The notes below the pieces were generated by a model, which saw nothing but the letters and a program-made list of their open reading frames with translations, was not told the DNA's origin and searched no databases. Made by a program: the position numbers and the translations under genes. Positions 42,607-51,159 of a stretch of 64,000 nucleotides of DNA are shown here, piece after piece; the stretch's first letter is position 1; the number at the start of each line of letters is the position of its first letter. Location: NCBI RefSeq assembly GCF_017488845.2, contig NZ_CP083371.1, positions 1,364,001-1,428,000 of the forward strand, read 5' to 3'. The stretch is from Ensifer canadensis. GTDB taxonomy: Bacteria; Pseudomonadota; Alphaproteobacteria; Rhizobiales; Rhizobiaceae.

Positions 42607-45309
42607 TCAAGATGCCATTTCCTTATAGTCGGGTCCTTCGTTAGCCCCCACTTCCGTTTCGTTGTCGCGAACCAGTCGGCCATTTTCGAATACGGCGACA
42701 CGATCGAACAGTTCCATCACCGCCGGATTTGCGACCACCCAGACGATTGCCGGATTGCGCCCGCCCTGCCGCAAGAGCGCAAAGACGTTTCGGACCACCT
42801 GCTCCTGGACCCGTTGGTCGAGCGCCAGCAGCGGTTGGTTGAAGATATAGAAGTCGCAGATGCGGATGAGCGCGCGGGCCAGGTCAAGCTTCTGGCGCTG
42901 GCCTGCGGTCAAGCGTTTGCCGCCGGCGCCGACATTGAATTCGAAGCCGAAGGCCAGCACCTCGTTATAGAGGCCAACGGCTTCGAAAAGATCGCGCACG
43001 ATCGCCCGGATTTTCTCCGATCCATCGGCGTGCTTGTGACCGATGCGCCCGAAGAGCACGTTGTCGATGATGCTGCCGGACGCGATGTAGCGGTTCGGAC
43101 GATAGTGCTCGATCATGCCGGCGAGGTCCGTCGGCAGGCCCTCGTCGAACTCGCGCCGGGCAGCTACGATCTTGGACATCAGTTCGTCGGTCAGGAGACC
43201 AAAGCGGTGTCGAGGCTCGATGTAGCCGAAGCACAGCCGAATGATCTTGACTTGGTCATCCTCGGCAACGTCCGCGCGTGGTCGCCCACGGACCTTTTGC
43301 AGCAACGCCTCATAAACAGGAATTTCTTCGGCCGTCATGAATGTCAACTGCTGGAAGAACGGGTGATCCGGCGGCAGGTCGCGGAACAGTTCGACGACGT
43401 TCTCGGCGATTTCCAGCCCCATTTCGTAGAAGACGTCACGCAAGCCGACGCGCTGAAGCACGGTCTTGAAGAACGGGTGTCCCTCGAGCGCACCGTCCCA
43501 CATCACCTGATCGGTAATCGTGCCGAAGAGCAAGTTTTCGCCGATGGTCGCTTCGATGTTGTACGAGCCGGGCTCGAAGAACACCACGAGATCGCTGAGC
43601 TTTTCCTGTTCAAGGCGCTCCCGAAGCGCGCTGCGCATCTCGACGATACCAGAGGCAAAGGCCGCATTGCGGTTCGGGTCGATGGTGGAGCGCACGGCAA
43701 GCGCCAGAACGTCATTGGTCAGGAGGACAGCATCAAGGACAGGCCTGATCTTGATCAGAAGATCGTCTGGTCCGGTCGCCCCGGCTGCCTGATAATCGAC
43801 CCAATCGCTGTTGACGTCGAAGGATGGATTGCCTGCAAGCTTGGCTTCGACCAGCTCCCACTTGCGATGGGCCGCCCTTTCGCCTTCATACCGGACCTCG
43901 GTCATTGGCGCGTGCTTCAAGCCGTAGAGCAGGTTGTCGCCAAGGCTGCCCTGAAACACATACACGTCTGAGGAGGCATAGGAAATCCGCCGGCCAGTGA
44001 CCGACTCCGGCATCTCCAGTATATCCTGACCGCCGATGACAACACGACCGCCAGCCGGCCAGATCAGTCGAGCGAAGGCCTCTGCCAGAACTTCCCCGCC
44101 GGCCTTGAGTGCGACCGCCTCGCCGGGCTGCACCTGCAGCGAGACGTGGTCGAGGAGTGTCACACCACCATCATCGGTCACCGTCAGGTTGACGGCCGCG
44201 AGCGAGCCGTTCAGCGGCGCCGGACTTGCCGCTGCGAGGGCGTGGACCTTGGGATCGAGCAGCGGTTCGATGCTGAACTGCTCGACCACCTGGGCGTACT
44301 TCACCTGCACGTCCTGGCGCGCCTGGTCCCAATCGATGAGCTCTTTCAGCGGCCCGGGCAGGTCCTTGTAGGCGCCGATGACGGCGACAAGCTGGCCGAT
44401 ATCGAGGCGGCCCTGAAGCGCGAAATAGCCGCCGATCGAATAGAACATGAACGGCGTCACCTGGGCGAGAAAATTGTTGATGAACTTGACCAGGAATTTC
44501 CACTGATAGAGGTCGTAGCGGATCTTGAAGATGCGCGCGAGCCGCGACGCGATGTCGGCGCGCTCGAGATTGGAGGTGTCGTGGCCGCGGATCGTGCCGA
44601 TGCCGTCAACGATTTCGCTCACCCGGCCAGACAATTCGCGCGCAGTCAGCTGGCGCTCGCGGCCAAGGACGAGCAACCGCTTGCGCATGCGCGGGATGAT
44701 CACCGCCTGAACGGCGACGATAACAGAGGCGATCAGCCCGAGCCAGAAGCTCTGTAGCAGGATGAAGATCAGCGCCGTCAGCGCCTGACCGCCAAGCAGT
44801 GCGGGCGACACGAAGGCATCGCCGGTAAAGCCGCCGAGCGGCTCCACCTCGTCCTTGATCATCGTTGAGATCTCGGCCGGTTTCACCCGTTTGAAATGCG
44901 TCGGTGGAAACCTCAGAACGCGATCGACAAGCTCGAAGCGAATCCGCCGCAGGAGACGCTCGCCGAGCCGCCCCTTGAAGGTGTTGATATAGAATTTGAA
45001 GAGGCCGTTGACGACAACCAGAAGCAGGAACACGAGGCTCAGGGCCAGCAACATGCCTTCGCGACCGAGTTGGAAGCCGTCAAAAAGATTGATCGTCCCG
45101 AGATAGGGCAAGTCAAAGGAGATCGCCAGGAACGCCTGCGTCGCTTCCGGGCTGTCAAAACCGTCGCCCTGAATTGGTCCGTTGACGATCTGCTTGGGCA
45201 GATCGAAGGACAGGAAGTAGGGGACCATCGAGAACGCCACGACCAACAGGATCCAGAGCTGGTCCTTGCGCGTATGAGTCCAAATGTAGCGGGAGAGGCG
45301 TGGTTCCAT
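42607..45309 (-). CDS. ABC-exporter-like protein with degenerate ATPase domain(s)
   Basis: A 900-residue protein. Residues 1-330 look like the membrane half of an ABC exporter (helices near 18-34, 85-102, 170-206, 283-300; 'GRLGERLLRRIRFELVDRVL' as the first coupling region). The ATPase part (about 365-880) is degenerate. The Walker A site reads 'ALKAGGEVLAEA' (400-411, no GK[ST]), Walker B reads 'FYIFNQPLLALD' (Gln for the catalytic Glu) and the H-loop His is missing ('VWVVANPAV'). A block like the one after the Q-loop occurs three times: 'GSLGDNLLYG' (454-463), 'ATIGENLLFG' (587-596), 'GSIIDNVLFG' (745-754). It is probably not a normal transporter. Confidence 0.8.
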   Translation of the reverse strand: MEPRLSRYIWTHTRKDQLWILLVVAFSMVPYFLSFDLPKQIVNGPIQGDGFDSPEATQAFLAISFDLPYLGTINLFDGFQLGREGMLLALSLVFLLLVVVNGLFKFYINTFKGRLGERLLRRIRFELVDRVLRFPPTHFKRVKPAEISTMIKDEVEPLGGFTGDAFVSPALLGGQALTALIFILLQSFWLGLIASVIVAVQAVIIPRMRKRLLVLGRERQLTARELSGRVSEIVDGIGTIRGHDTSNLERADIASRLARIFKIRYDLYQWKFLVKFINNFLAQVTPFMFYSIGGYFALQGRLDIGQLVAVIGAYKDLPGPLKELIDWDQARQDVQVKYAQVVEQFSIEPLLDPKVHALAAASPAPLNGSLAAVNLTVTDDGGVTLLDHVSLQVQPGEAVALKAGGEVLAEAFARLIWPAGGRVVIGGQDILEMPESVTGRRISYASSDVYVFQGSLGDNLLYGLKHAPMTEVRYEGERAAHRKWELVEAKLAGNPSFDVNSDWVDYQAAGATGPDDLLIKIRPVLDAVLLTNDVLALAVRSTIDPNRNAAFASGIVEMRSALRERLEQEKLSDLVVFFEPGSYNIEATIGENLLFGTITDQVMWDGALEGHPFFKTVLQRVGLRDVFYEMGLEIAENVVELFRDLPPDHPFFQQLTFMTAEEIPVYEALLQKVRGRPRADVAEDDQVKIIRLCFGYIEPRHRFGLLTDELMSKIVAARREFDEGLPTDLAGMIEHYRPNRYIASGSIIDNVLFGRIGHKHADGSEKIRAIVRDLFEAVGLYNEVLAFGFEFNVGAGGKRLTAGQRQKLDLARALIRICDFYIFNQPLLALDQRVQEQVVRNVFALLRQGGRNPAIVWVVANPAVMELFDRVAVFENGRLVRDNETEVGANEGPDYKEMAS

Positions 45310-45626
45310 GTTTCTGGCAACGAGACCTTATTGAACACTGCGTTGTTTGCGGCGCGGGCAGCCACCGATACCCGGCCACGATATGCTTGCTTGTGGTCCT
45401 TTCCGACTGAACTGCCACGGCCGGCCGGTCGCGAAGGCGTTTCGGCAAAAATCTGATCCGGTTTCGAATCCGGTTTATTAGATTATGCAGGAGCGCGAGA
45501 AAACCGCAATGGACGCCTGAACGCACCTTCAAGATCGGCGGTCATGCCTCCCTGCGGCGGATCAAGGCGTGGGGAACGAAAAATGCCCATATTGCACTCG
45601 ATTGTCTGCCAGCTTACAACGAGTGC
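45310..45626. other. Divergent intergenic region, no gene seen
   Basis: 317 nt lie between the ABC-like gene (- strand) and the methyltransferase gene (+ strand). The only recognisable item is a remnant of the dispersed palindromic element. Promoters for both genes should be here but no clear -35/-10 pair stands out. Confidence 0.5.
45443..45491 (+). repeat. Remnant of the dispersed palindromic element
   Basis: This resembles only the second hairpin of copies A and B: it opens with GCAAAAAT, keeps a dyad ATCCGGTTTCGAATCCGGTT and ends ATTATGCAGGAG (45480-45491). The first hairpin is missing. The call is by eye and tentative. Confidence 0.4.
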
Positions 45627-46301
45627 ATGAAACACACCAGCCATCCCCCTACTCCTGCGAGCGACTGGTACGAAAACGCTTTCGACCTGACGCGCGGTAT
45701 CGCCGCCTACACCGGAAGCCCGCTGATCGATGGGATCGCCAAGGTGATCGCCAGACACCCTGACGCCGATATAGCCAATGCCTTCAATCATAGGCAGGTT
45801 GCCTGCAAACTCTGGGCGCGCGACACGCTACTGGAGGCGGCGGGCAAGTCTTATAAGCGGATCGTCGTTCTCGGCGGGTGGTACGGCATTCTTTCGGCGA
45901 TGTTGCTTGAGGATTGTCGCTTCGAAATCGCAATGGCTGAGAGCTACGACATTGACGCCTCCGTCGAGGCTGTCGCCCGCACCCTCAACGCGACCTTTGC
46001 CGATCGTTTCCGGGCCATCACGGCCGACATGTACGCGATCGACTACGCAAGCCTCGACGCCGACCTGATCGTCAACACGAGTTGCGAGCACATCGCCGAT
46101 CTGCGGAGCTGGCTTGCGCTGATCCCATCAGGCACACGTGTTCTCCTGCAGTCGAACGATTACTTCAGCGAACCGACGCACATCAACTGCGTCGAGTCCG
46201 TCGATGCTTTCGCCGACCAGGCGAAACTCGCGACGCTCGATTTCGTCGGTGCGTTGCCGACGAAGAAATATACAAGGTTCATGCTGATCGGGACGGTTTG
46301 A
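45627..46301 (+). CDS. Class I SAM-dependent methyltransferase-like protein
   Basis: A 224-residue protein with a Rossmann-type 'YKRIVVLGGWYGILSAMLLED' loop (residues about 75-95), an acidic strand end 'MAESYDIDA' and a third block 'DLIVNTSCEHIADLRSWLALI'. This is the pattern of small-molecule methyltransferases, although the usual GxGxG is changed to GGWYG. It is convergent with the following glycosyltransferase gene and overlaps it by 23 nt at the 3' end. Substrate unknown. Confidence 0.68.
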   Translation: MKHTSHPPTPASDWYENAFDLTRGIAAYTGSPLIDGIAKVIARHPDADIANAFNHRQVACKLWARDTLLEAAGKSYKRIVVLGGWYGILSAMLLEDCRFEIAMAESYDIDASVEAVARTLNATFADRFRAITADMYAIDYASLDADLIVNTSCEHIADLRSWLALIPSGTRVLLQSNDYFSEPTHINCVESVDAFADQAKLATLDFVGALPTKKYTRFMLIGTV

Positions 46302-47442
46302 CCGCCACTTGCGAAAGCCGCTCACGCAGGATCGCCGCCGTGTGGGCGGCGCCTTCGAGGTCGAGCGGCGGCATCGTGGGCTTGGCCCGTGCGAGCTGCG
46401 TTTCAACGTCGCGCGCCAATCGGGCCGGCGTTACCTCGCTCTCCGGCAGGACACCGGCAAGCCCGAGCTTTTCCAGTCGAACCGCACGCGTTGATTGCTC
46501 CGTTTCCCCGCCCGCCGTGAACGGGATCAGCAGCGACGCACAACCGGCGCGAATGATGTCACACACCGTATTGTAGCCGGCCTGCGAGACGGAAAGCCGC
46601 GCACCCGAAAGCAGACTGGCAAAATCCTGCCGGAAACGGAACAGCTTCACATTGCCAGGCGCGGCGGCCTCGAATGCGTCATAGTCGACCTGCGGAAGGT
46701 TTGGCCCGGTAATCATGCACCATTGCAGCCCCGGCGGCAGGAGCTTCGCAGCTTCCAGACCGGCGCCAATCAGCTCCTTGCCGACTGCGCCGCCCCCGGC
46801 CGAGACCAGCACATCGAAACGCTCCAACGGCGGCGCTGGCGGATCGCCCGCGACCAGACCGGTATAGGCAACCTTGTCGGCGATCTCCTGCGCGTAAGGG
46901 AAGGTCTCTTCAAGCCGAGCGAAGGCGGGATCCCCATGCACGAGTACAAGGTCAAAATGCTCCTGTACCAGATCCAGCATCTCCTCGGCACGGCCGGGCT
47001 TCGTCCGCTCCTGCAGGATATCGCGAAGGGACGTCGCCACCAGTGGGCGCGGGCTCGATGCCTCGATGAGGTCGAGCAGCGGCATCAGTTCAAACCGCAT
47101 CTGGCGGCGACCGAACGGAAACGCCTCGAAGATCACGACATCCGGGTCGCAGGTGCGAAAAGCGTCAAGCAACATCTTCCGCCGGCGGTCCTTGAAGTCA
47201 TCATCGACCGGATTTCCGGTTTCGTCCGCCAGGCCGGAGAACCCCTTGTCGCCGGCAACAACCGGCGGCAGGGCTACGTGTTTGAGGTCGGCGCTTGGAA
47301 AGCCGGGAACGGCCGTGCCTCCGGTGACAACCGTGACGTCGAAACCATCGGCGGCAAGTGCGCTGGCAATGCGGCTTGCCCGCGCGAGGTGGCCGATCCC
47401 CAGCAGATGCTGGACATAAAAGAAGACCCGCCGCTGCCGCAT
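46279..47442 (-). CDS. GT-B glycosyltransferase, MurG/GT28-like
   Basis: A 387-residue enzyme whose N-terminus is of the GT28-like kind ('VFFYVQHLLGIGHLARASRI') and whose C-terminal donor domain has 'LSVSQAGYNTVCDIIRAGCA' and 'LIPFTAGGETEQSTRAVRLE', as in UDP-sugar enzymes. Start 47442 overlaps the upstream gene's stop by 1 nt (TGATG) with GGAAAG upstream. It is the last of three consecutive glycosyltransferase genes. The sugar is not known. Confidence 0.85.
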   Translation of the reverse strand: MRQRRVFFYVQHLLGIGHLARASRIASALAADGFDVTVVTGGTAVPGFPSADLKHVALPPVVAGDKGFSGLADETGNPVDDDFKDRRRKMLLDAFRTCDPDVVIFEAFPFGRRQMRFELMPLLDLIEASSPRPLVATSLRDILQERTKPGRAEEMLDLVQEHFDLVLVHGDPAFARLEETFPYAQEIADKVAYTGLVAGDPPAPPLERFDVLVSAGGGAVGKELIGAGLEAAKLLPPGLQWCMITGPNLPQVDYDAFEAAAPGNVKLFRFRQDFASLLSGARLSVSQAGYNTVCDIIRAGCASLLIPFTAGGETEQSTRAVRLEKLGLAGVLPESEVTPARLARDVETQLARAKPTMPPLDLEGAAHTAAILRERLSQVAVKPSRSA

Positions 47443-48686
47443 CACGCCGCTTTCCATTCGTTTGCAAACAGGGTCGTCAGTTGTTCGATGCTGGAGTGGT
47501 GGTCAAAGTGCGCCCTCACCCGTTTCTCGGCGGCAGCGCCCAGTCGGCGGCGACCCTCTGGATCGCGGATCAGCTGTTCCAAGGCGAGAGACAGTGCCTT
47601 CGCGTCCTCGGAGAGCACAATACGACCGTTTTCTCCGTCGACCAGGAGTTCCGGCACGCCCGAGATTGCCGTAGACACACAGGCGAGCCGCTGGCTTGAC
47701 GCTTCGACCAACACGTTCGGCAGTCCGTCACGGTCGCCATCTGCCGTCACCCGGCAGGCGAGCGCAAAGATATCGCTGGTGCGATAGTGGGCGAGCACGT
47801 CGGTCTGATCGAGCGCACCCTTCCAGGCAATTCTGTCCGAGATACCGAGCTCGCTACCCAGGACCTTGAGCTTTGCTGTCAATTCGCCGGCGCCGATATG
47901 CTCGAAGCGCCAGTGAAGATCCTCAGGCAAGAGGGCTAGAGCTTGAAGGAGAACATCGTAGCCCTTCTTGCCCACCGCCCTGCCGACACTGACGATGCGC
48001 ACCGGGTCTGCCTCATCGGAACCGTCGCGGCTCGAATGTTCGCCGTCGAAACGCGGGAAACGCTCGAGATCGAGGCCGTGATAGCTCAGATGCACTCTGG
48101 CCTTTTGCGAGGTCAGGCTCTGCAGATGCTCATATCCCGTCCGGGTGCAGGTCACCGTCCAGCGCGCGCGGCCGAGCTTTTCGGAAAGCTCCCAGTCCGG
48201 CGACGTCCAGATATCCTTCGCATGCGCCGAGCACGTCCAGGGCGTACCGGCGATGACGCTGGCATAAGCTGTGACGGAAGCCGGCGTATGGATGAAGTGG
48301 GCATGCAGCCAGCGCGGATCGCCCGGCCATTCCGATGCCAGAACCAGCGCCTGCCCGAAACGGCGGAAGCGATTGCGCGTCAGGTCCCGGCCCAGATCTT
48401 TCACAAACAGCCCAAGCGCCTTCCAGAATCCGGGCTTCGGCAGCGAACGCACCAGACCCTTGAGGACACGCAATGGCTCCTCGTGCAGGTACTCCGGCAG
48501 ATAGTGCACGTCGGCGCGGATCTCGTCATGCACGGGATGGCGCTTGCCGTCGGTCGGGCGCCTCAGCGCGATCAGGACCAGCTCATGCCCCGCTTTCTCA
48601 AGTCCGAGCAATTCCTGCGCAATGAAGGTTTCCGAAAGGCGCGGATATCCCTTCAGAATGACGGCAATCTTGCGGTCCGTTGGCAA
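47442..48686 (-). CDS. Family 4 glycosyltransferase
   Basis: A 414-residue GT-B enzyme ('KIAVILKGYPRLSETFIAQE' at the start; donor site 'GDRDGLPNVLVEASSQRL', a slight variant of EGxxxxxLEA). No ATG is available near the start. TTG 48686, 4 nt after the upstream stop, gives a start that matches the family, while TTG 48710 would add eight residues. It is coupled to the genes on both sides. By order it is the middle of three glycosyltransferases. Confidence 0.85.
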   Translation of the reverse strand: MPTDRKIAVILKGYPRLSETFIAQELLGLEKAGHELVLIALRRPTDGKRHPVHDEIRADVHYLPEYLHEEPLRVLKGLVRSLPKPGFWKALGLFVKDLGRDLTRNRFRRFGQALVLASEWPGDPRWLHAHFIHTPASVTAYASVIAGTPWTCSAHAKDIWTSPDWELSEKLGRARWTVTCTRTGYEHLQSLTSQKARVHLSYHGLDLERFPRFDGEHSSRDGSDEADPVRIVSVGRAVGKKGYDVLLQALALLPEDLHWRFEHIGAGELTAKLKVLGSELGISDRIAWKGALDQTDVLAHYRTSDIFALACRVTADGDRDGLPNVLVEASSQRLACVSTAISGVPELLVDGENGRIVLSEDAKALSLALEQLIRDPEGRRRLGAAAEKRVRAHFDHHSSIEQLTTLFANEWKAA

Positions 48687-48690
48687 TGCT

Positions 48691-49908
48691 TCAGCTCGAT
48701 TTCTTGACAATACTCAGGTGCTCACTCGACTGCTCGTCGAGCCACCCGCCTACGATTTCGGAGATATGCACCAGCCCCTCGAGCCGCAGGCCGTTGGCAC
48801 AACTTTTCGACGGCGGCGCGCGTTGCGGCAAAGCCTTCAACGCGGCGGCGAAACGCAAGGGATCCACCGCCTCGTCGGGCAGCAGCATGTCGATGAGACC
48901 CCACTCGGCGGCACGACGTGCACGGATCAGTTGCTCCTCGCGCGGCTGAATCCGTGGGACGATCAGCGCCGGTTTATCGAAAGACAGGATCTCGCAATAG
49001 GTGTTGTAACCGCCCATCGCCACCACGCCCTTGGCGCCGGCAATTAGCTCTTCCATGCGATTATCGAACTCGATGATCTTGATGAAAGGGATCTTGCTTC
49101 CTTTTTTGATCAGCTTTTCGCGCTTCTTGACCGGCATATAGGGGCCAAGGACCACAAGCGCCTTATGCGTCAACTCCGGATCCTGCTGGTAGGCGTGAAT
49201 AAAATCGTGGATCAGGTCGGCACCATCGCCACCGCCGCCGGTGGTGACGAGAATATAGTCGCCTTCCGGCTTGTGACCGGGCAATTCCTCGCGCGGTACG
49301 CTCCTCTGCAGGAACCCGACGAAGTTCATGCGCTCGCGCACGGCGGGCGGCACCTCGAGTTCCGTCAGCGGGTCGTAGAAGTCGGGCGGCCCATAAACCC
49401 AGATCGTATCGTAATACTGCTCGATCTTGCGCATGGTGTCGCGGCGTTTCCATTCCGCTTCGAGCAGATGCGGCGCATCCATCACCTCGCGCAGGCCGAG
49501 AACGAGCGTCGTGCCATGGGCCTTGAGATAGGTGAGCGTCTCCTCGACCTCGCCTCGCAACCCCATCGGCTCCTTGTCGACGATAAAGATGTCTGGCTTG
49601 AAGGTTTCCGCCGTGTGACGGATGATCGACTGGCGCATCTTCAACGTCTCGTCCAACTCGATATGGCGATCGAGAGACGTGTAGTCGCCGTTGTGCAGCT
49701 TGATGACGCTCGGAATCTTCACGAAATCGACGCGCGCGCGATAATCGAAGGCGCCGGCAATCGTCGCACCCGATATGATCAGGATATTCAAACCCCGATA
49801 ATCTTCCACCAGCGAATGCGCAATCGTGCGGCATCGGCGCAGGTGGCCGAGCCCGAAAGTGTCATGGCTGTACATGAGTATCCGGGCATCTTCTAAGCGC
49901 CGCGTCAT
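48691..49908 (-). CDS. GT-B glycosyltransferase, GT28-like
   Basis: A 405-residue enzyme related to the gene at 46279-47442: 'MYSHDTFGLGHLRRCRTIAH' at the start, 'VTTGGGGDGADLIHDFIHAY' in the donor domain, 'AMGGYNTYCEILSFDKPALI' and 'PRIQPREEQLIRARRAAEWG' as the nucleotide-sugar site. The shared 'GxGHLxR' opening suggests a common origin. It starts the three-gene glycosyltransferase run, 75 nt downstream of the peptide importer operon and beyond its terminator. Confidence 0.85.
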   Translation of the reverse strand: MTRRLEDARILMYSHDTFGLGHLRRCRTIAHSLVEDYRGLNILIISGATIAGAFDYRARVDFVKIPSVIKLHNGDYTSLDRHIELDETLKMRQSIIRHTAETFKPDIFIVDKEPMGLRGEVEETLTYLKAHGTTLVLGLREVMDAPHLLEAEWKRRDTMRKIEQYYDTIWVYGPPDFYDPLTELEVPPAVRERMNFVGFLQRSVPREELPGHKPEGDYILVTTGGGGDGADLIHDFIHAYQQDPELTHKALVVLGPYMPVKKREKLIKKGSKIPFIKIIEFDNRMEELIAGAKGVVAMGGYNTYCEILSFDKPALIVPRIQPREEQLIRARRAAEWGLIDMLLPDEAVDPLRFAAALKALPQRAPPSKSCANGLRLEGLVHISEIVGGWLDEQSSEHLSIVKKSS

Positions 49909-49949
49909 GCCAGAAACCTTTCGCTCAGGAAAAAACGAATCAAAACTCG

Positions 49950-49974
49950 CGACGCCGGCTTGCGGCCGGCGTCG
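49950..49974 (-). terminator. Rho-independent terminator of the second peptide importer operon
   Basis: CGACGCCGGC (49950-49959), a 5-nt loop and GCCGGCGTCG (49965-49974) form a perfect 10-bp stem. On the - strand it is followed by CGAGTTTTGATTCGTTTTTTCC, two T runs. It lies directly after the permease gene's stop and so ends the importer operon before the glycosyltransferase genes. Confidence 0.85.
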
Positions 49975-49983
49975 AAACGAACC

Positions 49984-51159
49984 TCATTTGTAGGGATCGG
50001 CGGCATCGCGCAACCCGTCTCCCAAGAAGTTGAACGCCAAAATCACAAAAATGACCGGGATCGTTGGGAATAGCAGCCAGGGGTAGAAGGCGATGACGCT
50101 CACGCTTTTCGCCTCCGTCAGCAGGATGCCCCAGCTGGTGATCGGGGGGCGCAGCCCCAATCCGAGGAAGCTCAGCGCCGTTTCGCCGAGGATCATCCCT
50201 GGAATGGAAATGGTCGCTGTGGCGATGAGATGGGACATGAAGCCCGGAACCAGGTGCCGACCGATGATACGGCCGCTCTTTGCGCCCATCAATTGCGCGG
50301 CAAGAACGTAGTCCTCTTCACGCAGCGCAAGCAGTTTCGAACGCACCGCCCGGGCAAGCCCGGTCCAATCGAGAAGCCCGAGGATGATCGTGATGCCCAA
50401 ATAAATCAGGATCGGGCTCCAGGTCGCAGGCATGATCGCGGCCAGCGACAGCCAGAGCGGAATGCTCGGGATCGATTGCAGCACTTCGATGATGCGCTGG
50501 ACGATGAGATCGAAGACACCGCCGTGGTAGCCGGCGAGACCGCCGATGACGATGCCGAGCACGAAGCTCACCGTAATGCCGAGAAGGCCGATCGTCAGCG
50601 AAATGCGCGCACCATAGATGATGCGCGACAGGACATCGCGGCCGAGCCGGTCGGTGCCGAGCAGGAAGAGCTGACCGTCCTTTGCCGGGCATGCCAGGTG
50701 CACATTGCTTTCGAACAGGCCCCAGAAGCGGTAGCTGTCACCGCGGCAGAAGAAGCGGATCGGCTCGACGTCCTGCAGATTGTCGGTGTAGTTGCGCTTC
50801 AGCGTCTCCATATCGAGTTCCATCGTCCGCCCGTAGACGAACGGGCCAACGAACTTGCCCTCGTGGAACAGGTGAACAGACTGCGGCGGCGCATAGATGT
50901 AATCCACATTGCGCGTGTGCAGATTGTAGGGTGCGAGGAACTCGCAGATCGCGATCATCAGGTAGAGCGCGACCAGGAAAATGCCTGATATCAGCGCCAG
51001 CTTGTGCCGGCGGAACTTCCACCACATTAGCCGCAGCTGCGAAGCCTGGTTAACCCGCACCTGTTCTTCCGTCATCGCTTCGACGGAATAGGGATCGAAT
51101 GGTGCTGTCGATACGTAGTGCGGCAGCGGTTCGCCGGGCGCCGGAAGGAATGACGTCAC
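49984..51159 (-). CDS. Peptide-type ABC importer permease (DppC/YejE-like)
   Basis: A 391-residue permease. The C-terminal 220 residues are the canonical DppC domain ('FLLGTDRLGRDVLSRIIYGAR', 'LALREEDYVLAAQLMGAKS', 'FNFLGDGLRDAADP'). A long N-terminal part of about 170 residues has one transmembrane helix ('LALISGIFLVALYLMIAICE') and a periplasmic loop with 'CRGDSYRFWGLF', as seen in YejE-type permeases. It is the last gene of the importer operon and overlaps the other permease by 4 nt. Confidence 0.9.
   Translation of the reverse strand: MTSFLPAPGEPLPHYVSTAPFDPYSVEAMTEEQVRVNQASQLRLMWWKFRRHKLALISGIFLVALYLMIAICEFLAPYNLHTRNVDYIYAPPQSVHLFHEGKFVGPFVYGRTMELDMETLKRNYTDNLQDVEPIRFFCRGDSYRFWGLFESNVHLACPAKDGQLFLLGTDRLGRDVLSRIIYGARISLTIGLLGITVSFVLGIVIGGLAGYHGGVFDLIVQRIIEVLQSIPSIPLWLSLAAIMPATWSPILIYLGITIILGLLDWTGLARAVRSKLLALREEDYVLAAQLMGAKSGRIIGRHLVPGFMSHLIATATISIPGMILGETALSFLGLGLRPPITSWGILLTEAKSVSVIAFYPWLLFPTIPVIFVILAFNFLGDGLRDAADPYK

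Noticed and set aside
42412..43971. 519-codon + strand frame opposite the degenerate ABC gene
   Set aside because: I considered whether this could be the true gene because the ABC ATPase is degenerate. However, the - strand frame has ABC-like blocks and membrane helices throughout, while the + frame shows only shadow composition.
46495..47787. 430-codon + strand frame opposite two glycosyltransferases
   Set aside because: It spans the junction of two coupled genes with clear GT motifs; no motif of its own.
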